From JAJKIP01 sp037200685 (GTDB taxonomy: Bacteria; Bacteroidota; Bacteroidia; Chitinophagales; Chitinophagaceae), in the NCBI GenBank assembly GCA_037200685.1, contig JBBCIG010000008.1, positions 372,001 through 436,000 of the forward strand: a DNA stretch of 64,000 nucleotides, written 5' to 3'. Below are positions 18,521 through 27,613 of this stretch, piece by piece. The first letter of the stretch is position 1. Each line of letters opens with the position of its first letter. The notes below the pieces were generated by a model. The model was given only the letters and a program-made list of their open reading frames with translations. It was not told where the DNA came from and searched no databases. The position numbers and the translations under genes were made by a program.

Positions 18521-18640
18521 TTCCTTTTCTCCTTTGCCCGTTGCTTTTAATTAAAAGACAAAGAGAAAAGAAGGGTTGTTCTCTTTCCTCTCCTTTTCTC
18601 TTTTATGCTCTTTGCCCTTTTTATCCTTTTATCTCTTAGC
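18475..18640. repeat. Family D purine-tract repeat
   Basis: Runs such as AAAAGAGAAAAGGAG and GCTAAGAGATAAAAGGA with partial inverted copies. Related tracts occur at 27345-27430, 27548-27605, 44305-44425 and 59755-59805, always next to gene ends or starts. Here it extends into the predicted 5' end of gldH. Confidence 0.6.
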
Positions 18641-18643
18641 CAC

Positions 18644-19519
18644 CTATAACACATTCAACACCTGCTCCTTCGCCTTTTCCAATTCATCCTTCATCATCAC
18701 CACGCTTTTTTGAATGGTGGAGTCATATGCTTTTGAACCGGTAGTGTTTATTTCGCGGCCTATTTCCTGCAGGATAAATGATAATTTCTTTCCTTTTGAT
18801 TCGTCGGCGTCACTCAACAGCGTTTTAAAATAATCGCAGTGATTCTTTAAACGAACCTGTTCTTCAGTAATATCAATCTTCTCTATATAATATACCAGTT
18901 CCTGCTCCAGCCTGTTGCCATCGTAGTTTTCTTTACCGGCATGTTCTTCCAGCAGCTTGGTCAGGTTTTCTCTTATTTTTTGTTTGCGGAGCGGTTCGAG
19001 TTTTATTACTTCATCCTGCTGTTTCTCTATATTATTAATACGCAATAGCAAATCAGCTTCCAGTGATCTTCCTTCATCCAGGCGGTGTGCATTGAGATTA
19101 TTGATAGCTGTAAGGATAATTCCCTGCACATCGCTCCATTCCTTATCATTCAATGTTTCACTGCTGGGTGTGATGACTTCTGGCAATTTTACCAATGTGC
19201 TGAGAATATGCGAAGGATCGAGATTCAATGCGGCGGATAATTCAGCAAGCGGTTTATAATAGGCTTTGGCAAGATCGGTATTGATGGTTACCGGCTTCGC
19301 ATCGCCTGTTTCTTTCAGGCTGATCATACAATCCACGCTGCCACGGGCTAATTTTTCTGATAACATCCTTCGAATATCAAATTCAAAAGGCTTGAGAATA
19401 GAAGGTAATTTCAGTTGGAGTTCAAATTGTTTACCATTGAGAGATTTGATGTCGACTAGGAATGTTTTAGCGCCAGCATTTTTTTCGGCTCTTCCAAAAC
19501 CGGTCATGGATTTCAGCAT
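18644..19519 (-). CDS. YicC/YloC-family endoribonuclease
   Basis: 291 residues. Begins MLKSMTGFGRAE, the invariant start of the family. The C-terminal DUF1732-like part has RLEQELVYYIEKIDITEEQV, RLKNHCDYF and FILQEIGREINTTGSKA. YicC-type proteins are RNases implicated in RNA turnover. Length is normal. Probably upstream of gldH in the same direction across the D repeat. Confidence 0.88.
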   Translation of the reverse strand: MLKSMTGFGRAEKNAGAKTFLVDIKSLNGKQFELQLKLPSILKPFEFDIRRMLSEKLARGSVDCMISLKETGDAKPVTINTDLAKAYYKPLAELSAALNLDPSHILSTLVKLPEVITPSSETLNDKEWSDVQGIILTAINNLNAHRLDEGRSLEADLLLRINNIEKQQDEVIKLEPLRKQKIRENLTKLLEEHAGKENYDGNRLEQELVYYIEKIDITEEQVRLKNHCDYFKTLLSDADESKGKKLSFILQEIGREINTTGSKAYDSTIQKSVVMMKDELEKAKEQVLNVL

Positions 19520-19597
19520 GCAAAGGAAATTTGATTAGTATAAAGATATTTTAATTATGGCATTCGCCCGGTTTATATAATAATAGCGATTGCCCCG

Positions 19598-19705
19598 CTG
19601 TTGTTTGTCATGCTGAGGTACGAAGCATCTGTATTGATTCCTCCTGCGTCGGAATGACAAACTGAATAGTTCGTACCTCAACCCGGCAAGCGGCATAAAC
19701 TATGA
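19598..19705. repeat. Inverted intergenic repeat (family E)
   Basis: TTTGTCATGCTGAGGTACGA is partly mirrored by CGGAATGACAAAC, and CCGGCAAGCGGCATAAACTA is the inverted form of GTCATAGTTTATCCCGCTTG near 5470. It lies in the 700-bp gap between divergent yicC and lpxD. Confidence 0.55.
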
Positions 19706-19773
19706 CTAACGAATAATTGATAATTTCTAATAATTACCGAAGGGAAATAATGATGTATTGCAGTATGTACAAT

Positions 19774-19870
19774 AAAAAATCCCTCCGAAAATTCGAAGGG
19801 ATTAATATATGGATGGGTTAGTAAGTACAGGGAAATAAATTTCCCTACACAATATTAAATATAATTTTCA
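19774..19870 (-). ncRNA. Candidate small RNA with terminator
   Basis: On the minus strand a hairpin AGGGAAAT-aa-ATTTCCCT (19829-19846) is followed by TACTTACTAACCCAT (19813-19827), then a strong terminator (19778-19803: AATCCCTTCGAA/TTCGGAGGGATT arms) with six T. No coding gene on this strand lies upstream (lpxD is divergent), so the terminator probably ends a short independent RNA. The 5' end is a guess. The complementary 15-mer lies before another orphan terminator at 54 kb. Confidence 0.4.
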
Positions 19871-20197
19871 CTATCCAAAAAATATTTTGATACTTTTTTA
19901 TTAACATTTTAAACATTGCTGTGGATAAGGAACAACAATCATTGATTTAACAAAGAACCTTTTGATAAAAAATAATAAAACATAAATGCTTTTTCATTGA
20001 GCATATTTATTGCTTCTATTGATGCTTTTGTATATTTCTCATTGGGAAAAGCAGGTGAAGTAAGTAAAATATAATCAACAGTAACTTCATTCAATAATGA
20101 TCGTCTATTGATTTAAATCATTTAAATAAGCTTCATCTTCCCAGGATAAGGGTTATAAAAACAGGATAAAACAACTTCTTCAGCAATACTTACCAGT

Positions 20198-20205
20198 TAA
20201 CTTTG
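20198..20205 (+). promoter_or_regulatory. Possible -7 box TAACTTTG of lpxD
   Basis: Exact TAnnTTTG match 15 bp before the chosen lpxD ATG. The -33 box is not evident. If used, the leader would be under 15 nt. The region 19870-20197 shows nothing else I can support. Confidence 0.35.
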
Positions 20206-20220
20206 CTGAAATTTTTTTCT

Positions 20221-21177
20221 ATGCGCTTCGATAAACCTGTTCCGCTTGCAGAAATAGCAAAGCTTATCCATGCAGAATTGATCGGTAATACTACGGCATC
20301 CGCCACCGGTATCAACGAAATACATAAGGTAGAACAAGGTGATCTTGTTTTTGTAGACCATCCCAAGTATTACGAAACCTGCATCAATTCAGCAGCGAGT
20401 TTTATTATTATTAATAAAAAAACGCAGTTTCCCGAGGGAAAAGCTTTATTAATTACGGAGGAACCTTTTGAAGCGTACCAGAAAATCGTCAATCATTTCA
20501 GGCCATTTGCACCTTCCATGAAAATGATAAGCGATGCAGCGGTAACCGGGGAAGGGACAATAATAATGCCGAATGCCTATATCGGCAATCATGTAAGTAT
20601 TGGAAAAAATTGCGTCATCTATCCTAATGTGACTATCCTCGATCATTGTGTGATCGGTGATAACGTAATGATACAATCGGGCACAGTGATCGGCAGCGAT
20701 GCTTTTTACTATAATAAAAAGACAAACCGGGATGTTCATTACAAGAAGATGCTCAGTGGTGGCAGGGTCGTTATTGAGAATGATGTGGAAATAGGAGCGA
20801 ACTGCACCATTGACCGCGGTGTGAGCAGCGATACATTAATAGGTGCGGGAACAAAGATGGATAACCTCGTACACATCGGCCATGATACGGTTATCGGTAA
20901 AAATTGTTTGTTCGCCGCGCAAGTCGGTATCGCCGGCGCTACTACTATCGAAGACAATGTTATTCTTTGGGGGCAGGTTGGCGTTAGTAAAACACTGACG
21001 ATTGGTAAAGATGCCATCGTATATGCTCAAAGCGGCGTAAAAGATTCCATTACCGGTGGCAAAGTATATTTTGGTTCGCCGGTGGAAGATGCAAGAGAGA
21101 AAATGAAGGAATTCGTATGGATCAAACGTATACCGCAGCTTTGGGAAAAAGTAATGGGGAAGAACAATAAGCAATAA
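20221..21177 (+). CDS. lpxD: UDP-3-O-acylglucosamine N-acyltransferase (LpxD-like)
   Basis: Adds the N-linked acyl chain in lipid A synthesis. 318 residues from ATG (MRFDKPVPLAEIAKLI). N-terminal uridine-binding domain (about 1-100), then many left-handed beta-helix hexapeptide repeats (about 105-280: IGNHVSIGKNCVIYPNV, VEIGANCTIDRGV), with VHIGHDTVIGKNCLFAAQ containing the catalytic-type histidine, and a helical C-terminus. Shorter than enterobacterial LpxD (about 340), as is common for Bacteroidota LpxD-like proteins. Confidence 0.85.
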   Translation: MRFDKPVPLAEIAKLIHAELIGNTTASATGINEIHKVEQGDLVFVDHPKYYETCINSAASFIIINKKTQFPEGKALLITEEPFEAYQKIVNHFRPFAPSMKMISDAAVTGEGTIIMPNAYIGNHVSIGKNCVIYPNVTILDHCVIGDNVMIQSGTVIGSDAFYYNKKTNRDVHYKKMLSGGRVVIENDVEIGANCTIDRGVSSDTLIGAGTKMDNLVHIGHDTVIGKNCLFAAQVGIAGATTIEDNVILWGQVGVSKTLTIGKDAIVYAQSGVKDSITGGKVYFGSPVEDAREKMKEFVWIKRIPQLWEKVMGKNNKQ

Positions 21178-21255
21178 GCAATTGGCAATTGGCAAGGGAG
21201 TGCGAGCCAACAGCATGCGGCCCCAATAATTAATAATTATTAATTAGTAATTATT
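21170..21255. repeat. Family C AT-rich repeat
   Basis: GCAATAAGCAATTGGCAATT, GCATGCGGCCCC and AATAATTAATAATTATTAAT, the inverted equivalent of 16906-16986. A partial copy lies at 58165-58195. It fills the gap between convergent lpxD and the next gene. Confidence 0.65.
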
Positions 21256-21259
21256 ATTA

Positions 21260-22333
21260 CTACGGCAAATAATCATACGGCAAAAGATCCGCTAAATTTT
21301 TCCAGCTCCAGTAACCCTGGTTCACCCAATCCTTCTGATCATAATAATAACCATTCTGCTTGATGGCGATAGGATTCAAAATATCAATGTAGGAAATCTG
21401 CACGCCTACATCCATCGGCAGGCCGTATTGTTTCAGGTATTCATTTGAGGGTGTGGCCTTTGTATAAGTAACACTTATTTTCCTTGGATAAAATATTTCT
21501 ACTTCATCTAATGAATCGGTCGCTGTATAATATTTTTTGCCCAACGGGGCGACGAGGCGGGCAAATTTTGTTTTATCGTTTTCATCCAGCAGGTCAACAT
21601 TAAATCCATCCTGTTTCAATGTGCTGTCATAAACAGCCCGCATAAATTGCATGCGTGAACCTGCATACGCTTTTTCCCTGTTAGTTTTCCAAACCATGGC
21701 TTGGCTCACTGTCCCAAGTTTTTCAGTAAATAAACAAGTGCCGCGGTAAGAACTAAGCTCGGTTTTATAATAATAAACAAACGAATCCAGTTGATAGCGC
21801 AGGTCATATCCCAATGCATCATTGGAAATAATAAGCGGTGTGGTGGCAAGCACCTTCAGCTTATCACTGCGGCGATAATAAAAGAAGCGAACCGAATCTT
21901 TATTCTGGATGATACAGTTTTTTGCAAAAGGAGTGGCGCCGATAAAATGGCTGATAAAAAAATCGCCATACTTTTCCCAGCCGTCCATCACTTCATTGCT
22001 GCTTTGAATAATTACCTCACTCAGCGTTTTATCTTCTTTCACCAATTCTATTTGCACCTGCTGGCTTTTATTATCGGTGATGCGTAATTCCTGGTTTTTA
22101 TACCCGGTAAAACTGATGATAAGCTCGTACCCACCCGACTTTAACGGCAAAGAAAAATTTCCTTCTTTATCGGTAACCGTGCCCTGCGTAGTATTTTGCG
22201 CAAACACACTTGCGCCTCCCAATGCTTCTTTTGAAGCAGAGTCAACAACTTTTCCCGAGATAGTTATTTGTGATTGTGCGATGAACGAAACGCCAATGAA
22301 TAATGCAAGGAACGAATAATGGATCAGTTTCAT
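21260..22333 (-). CDS. Carboxypeptidase-regulatory-like domain protein, exported
   Basis: 357 residues: signal peptide (about 1-22, IAQSQ), then a carboxypeptidase-D regulatory-like beta-sandwich (about 23-110) with ISGKVVDSASKEALGGASVF and GTVTDKEGNFSLPL, and an uncharacterised C-terminal domain of about 240 residues. In Bacteroidota such proteins are periplasmic or outer-membrane associated, often near TonB-dependent transport, but no transporter is adjacent here. The function is unknown. Confidence 0.75.
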   Translation of the reverse strand: MKLIHYSFLALFIGVSFIAQSQITISGKVVDSASKEALGGASVFAQNTTQGTVTDKEGNFSLPLKSGGYELIISFTGYKNQELRITDNKSQQVQIELVKEDKTLSEVIIQSSNEVMDGWEKYGDFFISHFIGATPFAKNCIIQNKDSVRFFYYRRSDKLKVLATTPLIISNDALGYDLRYQLDSFVYYYKTELSSYRGTCLFTEKLGTVSQAMVWKTNREKAYAGSRMQFMRAVYDSTLKQDGFNVDLLDENDKTKFARLVAPLGKKYYTATDSLDEVEIFYPRKISVTYTKATPSNEYLKQYGLPMDVGVQISYIDILNPIAIKQNGYYYDQKDWVNQGYWSWKNLADLLPYDYLP

Positions 22334-22389
22334 AGAATATAAATTGAATGTGCAGGATAAAGATACAATTCTCCTGCAAAGGGCATACC

Positions 22390-23412
22390 CTATTTGAGGT
22401 CAGCGAGGTAATTTTCACAAGCTTTTTGGATAGTTTTCTCCAATGGCGTGAAAGAAAAGCCCGGTAAAGCCTTCAGTATTTTATTATTGTCAAAATAAGT
22501 CTTGCTGAGGGCCACTTTTGCGCTTTCTTTTGTAAGCAATGGTTTTTTACCCGTGAGCAATGATTTTATTTTTTCCATTCGCCAGGCGAGGCCGGCGAGA
22601 AAAGGAGTTGTTTCTTTATACGGCCTTTTTATATGAAAGCCATCGGCCATTGTTTCCAATAATTTTTTAAAAGGCCAGTTATCGCCGTTTACGATAAAAC
22701 GTTGTTCGTTGATACCACTTTCCATTAATAATATCGTTGCATTCGCCACATCTTCCACACCTACAAAACCATTGATGCCGGTGCTGTACCATTTAAATTC
22801 TTTATGAACACTTTTAAAAATAGCGCAACTGCTCACGTTCCAATCACCATAGCCGAGGGTCGTACTCGGGTTTACGATCACTGCATTCAATCCTTCGCCG
22901 ATAGCACGCCACACTTCGAGCTCGGCCCTGTACTTACTCTTCGCATAATGCGTATTCAATTTACTTTCTTCCCATTTTTTCTCTTCATCCACATGGCCGC
23001 TATTCGCTAATCTTCCCAATGCAGCAATCGAACTAATATGAACAAGACGTTTTATATTTTTTTCCAATGCCACATTCACCACGTTGATCGTCCCCTCCAC
23101 ATTCACCTGGTACATGTTCTTCCTGTCTTTTTTCAAAAAAGAAACAACGCCGGCCGAATGAATAACCGCATCGACGCCTTCCATCGCATCTTCCAATGAA
23201 ATAATGTCCAGCACATCGCCTTCCACCCATTCTACTTTATCAAGTATTTGTTTCGGAATATAAAAAGGTAATTTGGCCGTGCTGCGTTTGATAGCCCGAA
23301 CGGAATAGCCTTTTTCTATTAATGCTTTGATGATGTATGCCCCCAAAAAACCAGTGCCGCCGGTAACGAGAATCAAACCTCCATCCCCTAAAGGGGAGTT
23401 TCGAACATCCAT
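22390..23412 (-). CDS. NAD-dependent epimerase/dehydratase family protein
   Basis: 340-residue extended SDR. Cofactor motif VTGGTGFLG (about 16-24), GDVLD, HSAGVVS, and the active-site YAKSKYRAE (YxxxK at about 156-160). It resembles dihydroflavonol-reductase/3-beta-HSD-like members; the substrate is unknown. Residues 1-13 (MDVRNSPLGDGGL) are not part of the fold and are encoded by a TCCCC-taaa-GGGGA palindrome, so the native start has probably been replaced. A family A repeat ends 55 bp upstream. Confidence 0.85.
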   Translation of the reverse strand: MDVRNSPLGDGGLILVTGGTGFLGAYIIKALIEKGYSVRAIKRSTAKLPFYIPKQILDKVEWVEGDVLDIISLEDAMEGVDAVIHSAGVVSFLKKDRKNMYQVNVEGTINVVNVALEKNIKRLVHISSIAALGRLANSGHVDEEKKWEESKLNTHYAKSKYRAELEVWRAIGEGLNAVIVNPSTTLGYGDWNVSSCAIFKSVHKEFKWYSTGINGFVGVEDVANATILLMESGINEQRFIVNGDNWPFKKLLETMADGFHIKRPYKETTPFLAGLAWRMEKIKSLLTGKKPLLTKESAKVALSKTYFDNNKILKALPGFSFTPLEKTIQKACENYLADLK

Positions 23413-23466
23413 TTATTTAGAATTATATGCAAACTTAAGAGAAGGTGGTTTAAAAATATTTTTTAT

Positions 23467-23795
23467 TAGCCCGGCTGCATTGCTACTATCATCGCCTGTT
23501 GCGACGCTCCGTTCATCTTCCTGTTCTTTACTCAGCAATTGTCGAAGACCCCGATGTTTGTCGGGGCGTCGCTCCCGATAGTTTCGGGATTACCATGCCT
23601 GCCCCGACGATAGTCGTGGGAGCGAAGTCGAATGGTCGCACTCTTCAACGTTCGGTAATTCTACTGAGCATTGTCGAAGTATCAACATTTTTGTCGAAGA
23701 TCCCGACGTTTGTCGGGAAAGATCAATATTATATCATACTTTCTAAAAGCGAGGGCTGTGTGTTGTTCCTCTCCTTTAGGAGAGGCTAGGTGAGG
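23467..23795 (-). repeat. Composite repeat: family A copy 5 plus family B palindrome
   Basis: Two A cores (GCATTGCTACTATCATCGCC at 23475 on plus; a second near 23635) with inserted CCCGAyrnTTgTCGGG hairpins, then the AAAGCGAGGGCTGTGTGTTG linker and the perfect palindrome CCTCTCCT-tt-AGGAGAGG (23768-23785) with a GGTGAGG tail. This occupies almost the whole 384-bp gap; no gene is seen in it. Confidence 0.75.
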
Positions 23796-23796
23796 T

Positions 23797-24645
23797 TTAC
23801 TCATACGAATAATACCCCTTCCCACTTTTCTTTCCCAATTCCCCTTTATCAACTTTATCTTTTTGAATAAGAGAAGGCTTTAACCGTTCAGGTTTTCCCA
23901 ATTGCTCGTATACCGAAGTGCTCACAGCGTAGTTCACATCATTGCCAATAAGGTCCATCAGTTTGAATGGCCCCATTTTAAAGCCTGTTGCTTCCAACAA
24001 ATTATCTGTTTGAGAAAAATTAGTTGTTCCTTCTTCTATCAACCGAAGCGATTCAATATAATATGGCCTTGCTACACGGTTCACAATAAAACCGGGAGAA
24101 TCTTTACAGATAACAGGCGTTTTACCCATCTGCTGAACTAACGAAGTAATAATTCGTGTTGTATGATCATTCGTGTAATTCGTGTTCACCACTTCCACCA
24201 ATTTCATTACCGGTGCAGGATTAAAGAAATGCATACCTATTACCCTTTCAGGATTTTTTATTTGCGAAGCAATTTTTGTGACAGACAAAGAAGAAGTATT
24301 GGTAGCAAAAACACATTCGCTGTGGTTCAGCTCCGCCAGTTGGTTAAAGAGTGCAGATTTGATTTCTACTTTTTCCGCAATGGCTTCGATAAACACATCG
24401 GCGAGGCAGGTTTGGATATCATTCGTGAATTGTATCCGTTGGAGGGTTTTTATTCTTTCAATTTCATTGATCTTATTCTTTTCTTGCAGTTTCTGCAAAC
24501 TTTTCTCAATACCAAGCTTTGCATTTTCCAATGCGATTGCATTCAGATCATATAAAATAGTATGGAAGCCCGCCTGCGCAGATACCTGTGCAATGCCCCT
24601 GCCCATCGTGCCTGCGCCACAAATACAAATGCTGTTGATGTCCAT
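23797..24645 (-). CDS. 3-hydroxyacyl-CoA (3-hydroxybutyryl-CoA) dehydrogenase
   Basis: NAD(P)-dependent oxidation or reduction of 3-hydroxyacyl-CoA in fatty-acid/butanoate metabolism. 282 residues, the normal single-function length. N-terminal Rossmann motif CGAGTMGRGIAQ (about 8-19), TNTSSLS and GMHFFNPAPVMKLVE with the catalytic His, then a C-terminal helical domain with GPFKLMDLIGND. Ends GKKSGKGYYSYE. Identification at the family level is firm; chain-length preference is not visible. Confidence 0.9.
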   Translation of the reverse strand: MDINSICICGAGTMGRGIAQVSAQAGFHTILYDLNAIALENAKLGIEKSLQKLQEKNKINEIERIKTLQRIQFTNDIQTCLADVFIEAIAEKVEIKSALFNQLAELNHSECVFATNTSSLSVTKIASQIKNPERVIGMHFFNPAPVMKLVEVVNTNYTNDHTTRIITSLVQQMGKTPVICKDSPGFIVNRVARPYYIESLRLIEEGTTNFSQTDNLLEATGFKMGPFKLMDLIGNDVNYAVSTSVYEQLGKPERLKPSLIQKDKVDKGELGKKSGKGYYSYE

Positions 24646-24765
24646 TGAAGCCTTGATTAAAAATGTAAAGTTATTGCTTGTAATTTTTTTACCGGTATTT
24701 ACTTAACGGGATAGCGGGTATATGAGTATCTGTTTATTTGCATTATCTTGACCAAAATTTATTGT

Positions 24766-25395
24766 ATGCCCGAAATGCCACCACCGCCGCCGTATTCACA
24801 ATCTTTTTCGCCTGCCTATGTTCCAGCTCCGCAACGTGGCATGTTCGGAACAAAAATTCCATCGTCTATTGCATTTGCTGTAGGAATTCTCTTATTCCTT
24901 CTCCCTTTTGTTGACATAAAATGCAATAACATGTCTCTCATGAAGGTCAGCGGTGTTGAATTAGCAACCGGTTTCCATATTAAAACCGGTAATGATAATT
25001 CATTAATGGACAGTTTTGAAAAATTGGATACGGGCACTACCAAAACAGCCAACAAAGGAGAAAAGAAAGAACCTAATTTATTTGCACTGGTCGCATTGGG
25101 TCTGGGTGCATTAGGATTAATTCTATCATTACTCAACGCAAAAGCAGGCGGTATGGGAGGCCTGTTGACCGGTATACTTTCCGCAGTTGCGATGATAGGC
25201 TTATTCATTACCGTAAAAAATGATTCTTCTCTAAAAACGGCAGGCGAACCCCCAACGGAGGATGCTACAGGAATGGGACAGCAGATGGCCGATAGCTTGA
25301 AAATATCCGTTGACTTTACTGTATGGTTTTACCTTGCAGTGATTGCTTTCGCATTGGCAGCCTTTTTCAGTTATAAAAGAATGAAAGCGAAATAA
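24766..25395 (+). CDS. Membrane protein of unknown function
   Basis: 209 residues from ATG. Proline-rich N-terminus (PPPPPYSQS), then four hydrophobic segments (about 33-50, 105-122, 128-146, 180-200) with a polar, probably periplasmic, loop between the first two. No recognised family. The downstream gene starts 16 bp later, suggesting an operon. Confidence 0.6.
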   Translation: MPEMPPPPPYSQSFSPAYVPAPQRGMFGTKIPSSIAFAVGILLFLLPFVDIKCNNMSLMKVSGVELATGFHIKTGNDNSLMDSFEKLDTGTTKTANKGEKKEPNLFALVALGLGALGLILSLLNAKAGGMGGLLTGILSAVAMIGLFITVKNDSSLKTAGEPPTEDATGMGQQMADSLKISVDFTVWFYLAVIAFALAAFFSYKRMKAK

Positions 25396-25411
25396 AATCA
25401 AATCTATCTTT

Positions 25412-26296
25412 ATGAAAACAGCTGCGGCGGCTGTATTATTTTTATTTATTTCTATTACTGCAAAAGCCCAGTCACTTGCCTGGTGGGAGAATACGGTGCA
25501 TTGGGATGGCGTCACACACTGGGAACGATACATTATATATACACCGGGCTATCTCGGCCCTAATGCCCTGCCCGTTCCCCATATTAGCAACGGCAGCATT
25601 GATAGCATAAATGTTTTTGGTGTAAGTGGTACGTATCATTATTCCAAAGAAGATAAAACGGTAAATACAACGCTGTACGCCAACTACAGTTTTTTAAAAG
25701 ATAAAATTTCCTTTGACCTCTTCTGGGTCCCTATTGAACATTATTCGATGACCCATGAACTCAAAACAGAGCGCCATGTATTCGCTTTTAAATATTATGA
25801 CCGTACAGCCACCGGCGATATTCATTTAACAACGAATGTTCAATTATTCAAAAAACGGTTCTGGCAATCCGCATTGCGGTTAGGTTATCGCTTTCCTACT
25901 TCAACCGGTATCGGTTCAGCAAGGTCAACGAATGGGCCCGGTTACTGGATGGATATTTCTTTTGGTAAAACTTTTCGTTCCATTCCTCACTTAAAATGGA
26001 TCGGCATGATCGGCGGTTATTTCTGGCAGGCTGACAATATTGAAATCCGTCACAAGCAAGACGATGCTTTTCTTATCGGCTCAGGATTGGAGTGGAATAA
26101 AAATAAATTCCGGTTGCAAACTTATGTCGCCGGTTATTTCGGTTATTTCAAAAAAAGGGACGATCCTGTTGTATTCCGGTTCAACATGGATAAAACGATC
26201 AAACGGAACATCTGGTTTTTCCGTGTGCAACAGGGATTGAATGACTTTGAATATTCCAGCGCTGAACTAGGAATGAAGTATATTTTTAAGAAATAA
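25412..26296 (+). CDS. Probable outer-membrane beta-barrel protein
   Basis: 294 residues: signal peptide (about 1-19, ITAKAQ) followed by alternating aromatic/polar strands (TTLYANYSFLKDKISFDLFW, FWQSALRLGYRFPT, KFRLQTYVAGYFGYFKK) and a C-terminus ending in an aromatic-rich strand (ELGMKYIFKK). The pattern indicates an outer-membrane barrel of about 12 strands, with no recognised function. Likely co-transcribed with the membrane protein at 24766. Confidence 0.65.
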   Translation: MKTAAAAVLFLFISITAKAQSLAWWENTVHWDGVTHWERYIIYTPGYLGPNALPVPHISNGSIDSINVFGVSGTYHYSKEDKTVNTTLYANYSFLKDKISFDLFWVPIEHYSMTHELKTERHVFAFKYYDRTATGDIHLTTNVQLFKKRFWQSALRLGYRFPTSTGIGSARSTNGPGYWMDISFGKTFRSIPHLKWIGMIGGYFWQADNIEIRHKQDDAFLIGSGLEWNKNKFRLQTYVAGYFGYFKKRDDPVVFRFNMDKTIKRNIWFFRVQQGLNDFEYSSAELGMKYIFKK

Positions 26297-26304
26297 TTCC
26301 CCCG

Positions 26305-27333
26305 CTAAATAGCAGAAGTAAACTGTTTCAAAAACCGCACATCGTTTTCGCTGAATAAGCGGATGTCATTAATGCCATACTTCAGCATCGCCGGACGTTC
26401 GATACCCATGCCAAATGCAAAGCCGGTGTATTTATTGGGATCAATGTGACAGTTCTGCAAAACATTTGGATGTACCATGCCGCACCCGAGAATTTCCACC
26501 CAACCTGTTTTTTTACAAATATTACAGCCTACGCCGCCGCAGATAAAACAACTTACATCCATTTCGGCGCTGGGCTCGGTAAAAGGAAAATAAGAAGGAC
26601 GGAAACGTACCCTCACATCATTACCATACATTTCTTTTACAAAGAAATAAAGTGTTTGTTTCAGATCGGCGAAAGAAACATTCTCATCAATGTATAATCC
26701 TTCTACCTGGTGAAAGAAGCAATGGCTCCTGGCGCTGATGGTTTCATTCCTGTAAACACGACCGGGGTAAAGCCCCCTGATGGGCAACTTGCCTTTTTCC
26801 ATTTCCCGGATCTGCACATTACTGGTATGTGTTCTTAACAACCAATCCGGGTTTTGCTGTACATAAAATGTATCCTGCATATCACGGGCAGGGTGGTGCT
26901 CGTGCAAATTAAGTGCGGTGAAGTTGTGCCAGTCATCTTCGATCTCCGGGCCTTCCGCCACGGCGAAACCTAAACGCTGGAAAATAGAAACGATTTTATT
27001 CCGCATCAGTGTAATGGGATGACGGCTTCCCAATGGCATCGGATCGCCGGGCAACGTCAGATCAATATCAGAAGTATGGTGTGAAGTATCTGATGTGGAA
27101 GATTTTAAGTCTTCATATTTATGTTCAATAAATAATTTAAACTCATTTAATATTTGGCCGAACTCTTTTTTCCTGTCAACAGGCACGGTTTTCATTTCAC
27201 CCATAATCGTCTTTACAATTCCTTTTGTGCCGAGGTACCTGATGCGAAATTCTTCCACGGATTTTTCGTCGGTAGCTGAAAATGAGCCTGCTTCTTTTTT
27301 GATTTCTTCTATTTGCTGTAGTAATTGTTCCAT
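26305..27333 (-). CDS. pheS: Phenylalanyl-tRNA synthetase alpha subunit
   Basis: Catalytic alpha subunit of the alpha2beta2 PheRS. 342 residues: N-terminal coiled coil (about 1-80), then class II motifs: GFAVAEGPEIEDDWHNF, RTHTSNVQIR (motif 2 region), PFTEPSAEMDV, and GFAFGMGIERPAMLKYGI (motif 3). Residues 77-90 (KSSTSDTSHHTSDI), between coiled coil and catalytic domain, look like translated short repeat DNA rather than family sequence. pheT is not in the window. Confidence 0.95.
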   Translation of the reverse strand: MEQLLQQIEEIKKEAGSFSATDEKSVEEFRIRYLGTKGIVKTIMGEMKTVPVDRKKEFGQILNEFKLFIEHKYEDLKSSTSDTSHHTSDIDLTLPGDPMPLGSRHPITLMRNKIVSIFQRLGFAVAEGPEIEDDWHNFTALNLHEHHPARDMQDTFYVQQNPDWLLRTHTSNVQIREMEKGKLPIRGLYPGRVYRNETISARSHCFFHQVEGLYIDENVSFADLKQTLYFFVKEMYGNDVRVRFRPSYFPFTEPSAEMDVSCFICGGVGCNICKKTGWVEILGCGMVHPNVLQNCHIDPNKYTGFAFGMGIERPAMLKYGINDIRLFSENDVRFLKQFTSAI

Positions 27334-27344
27334 GAGGCGGCAAA

Positions 27345-27605
27345 GATAAGCTAAGGGGCTAAGAGATCAAAAGAGAGAAGGAGAGAAAGAGTTCGAAAAG
27401 GCTAAGAGGTTAAAAGAGAAAAGGAAGTAAAAGAGTGGGAAGTTGACTACGCTTAGTTGGAGTTGTTGTGAAGTAATCATTGATGCCATGAAAACGGAAC
27501 GATGAAGAGTGCGACGCAACAGACGATGCCATGAAAAACTATAGTTGGGCAAATAAAATTTCTCTCCTTTTTCTCCATCTCCTTTTCTCCTTTAATCTCT
27601 TAGCT
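27345..27605. repeat. Family D tracts flanking family A copy 6
   Basis: Purine tracts (GGTTAAAAGAGAAAAGGAAG and similar) at about 27345-27430 and the inverse pyrimidine tract at 27548-27605 enclose family A copy 6 (27480-27553, plus-strand polarity, tail GATGCCATGAAAAACTATAG). The A tail ends 61 bp before the downstream start codon at 27614. No gene is seen between pheS and 27614. Confidence 0.65.
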
Positions 27606-27613
27606 TTGCAGCC

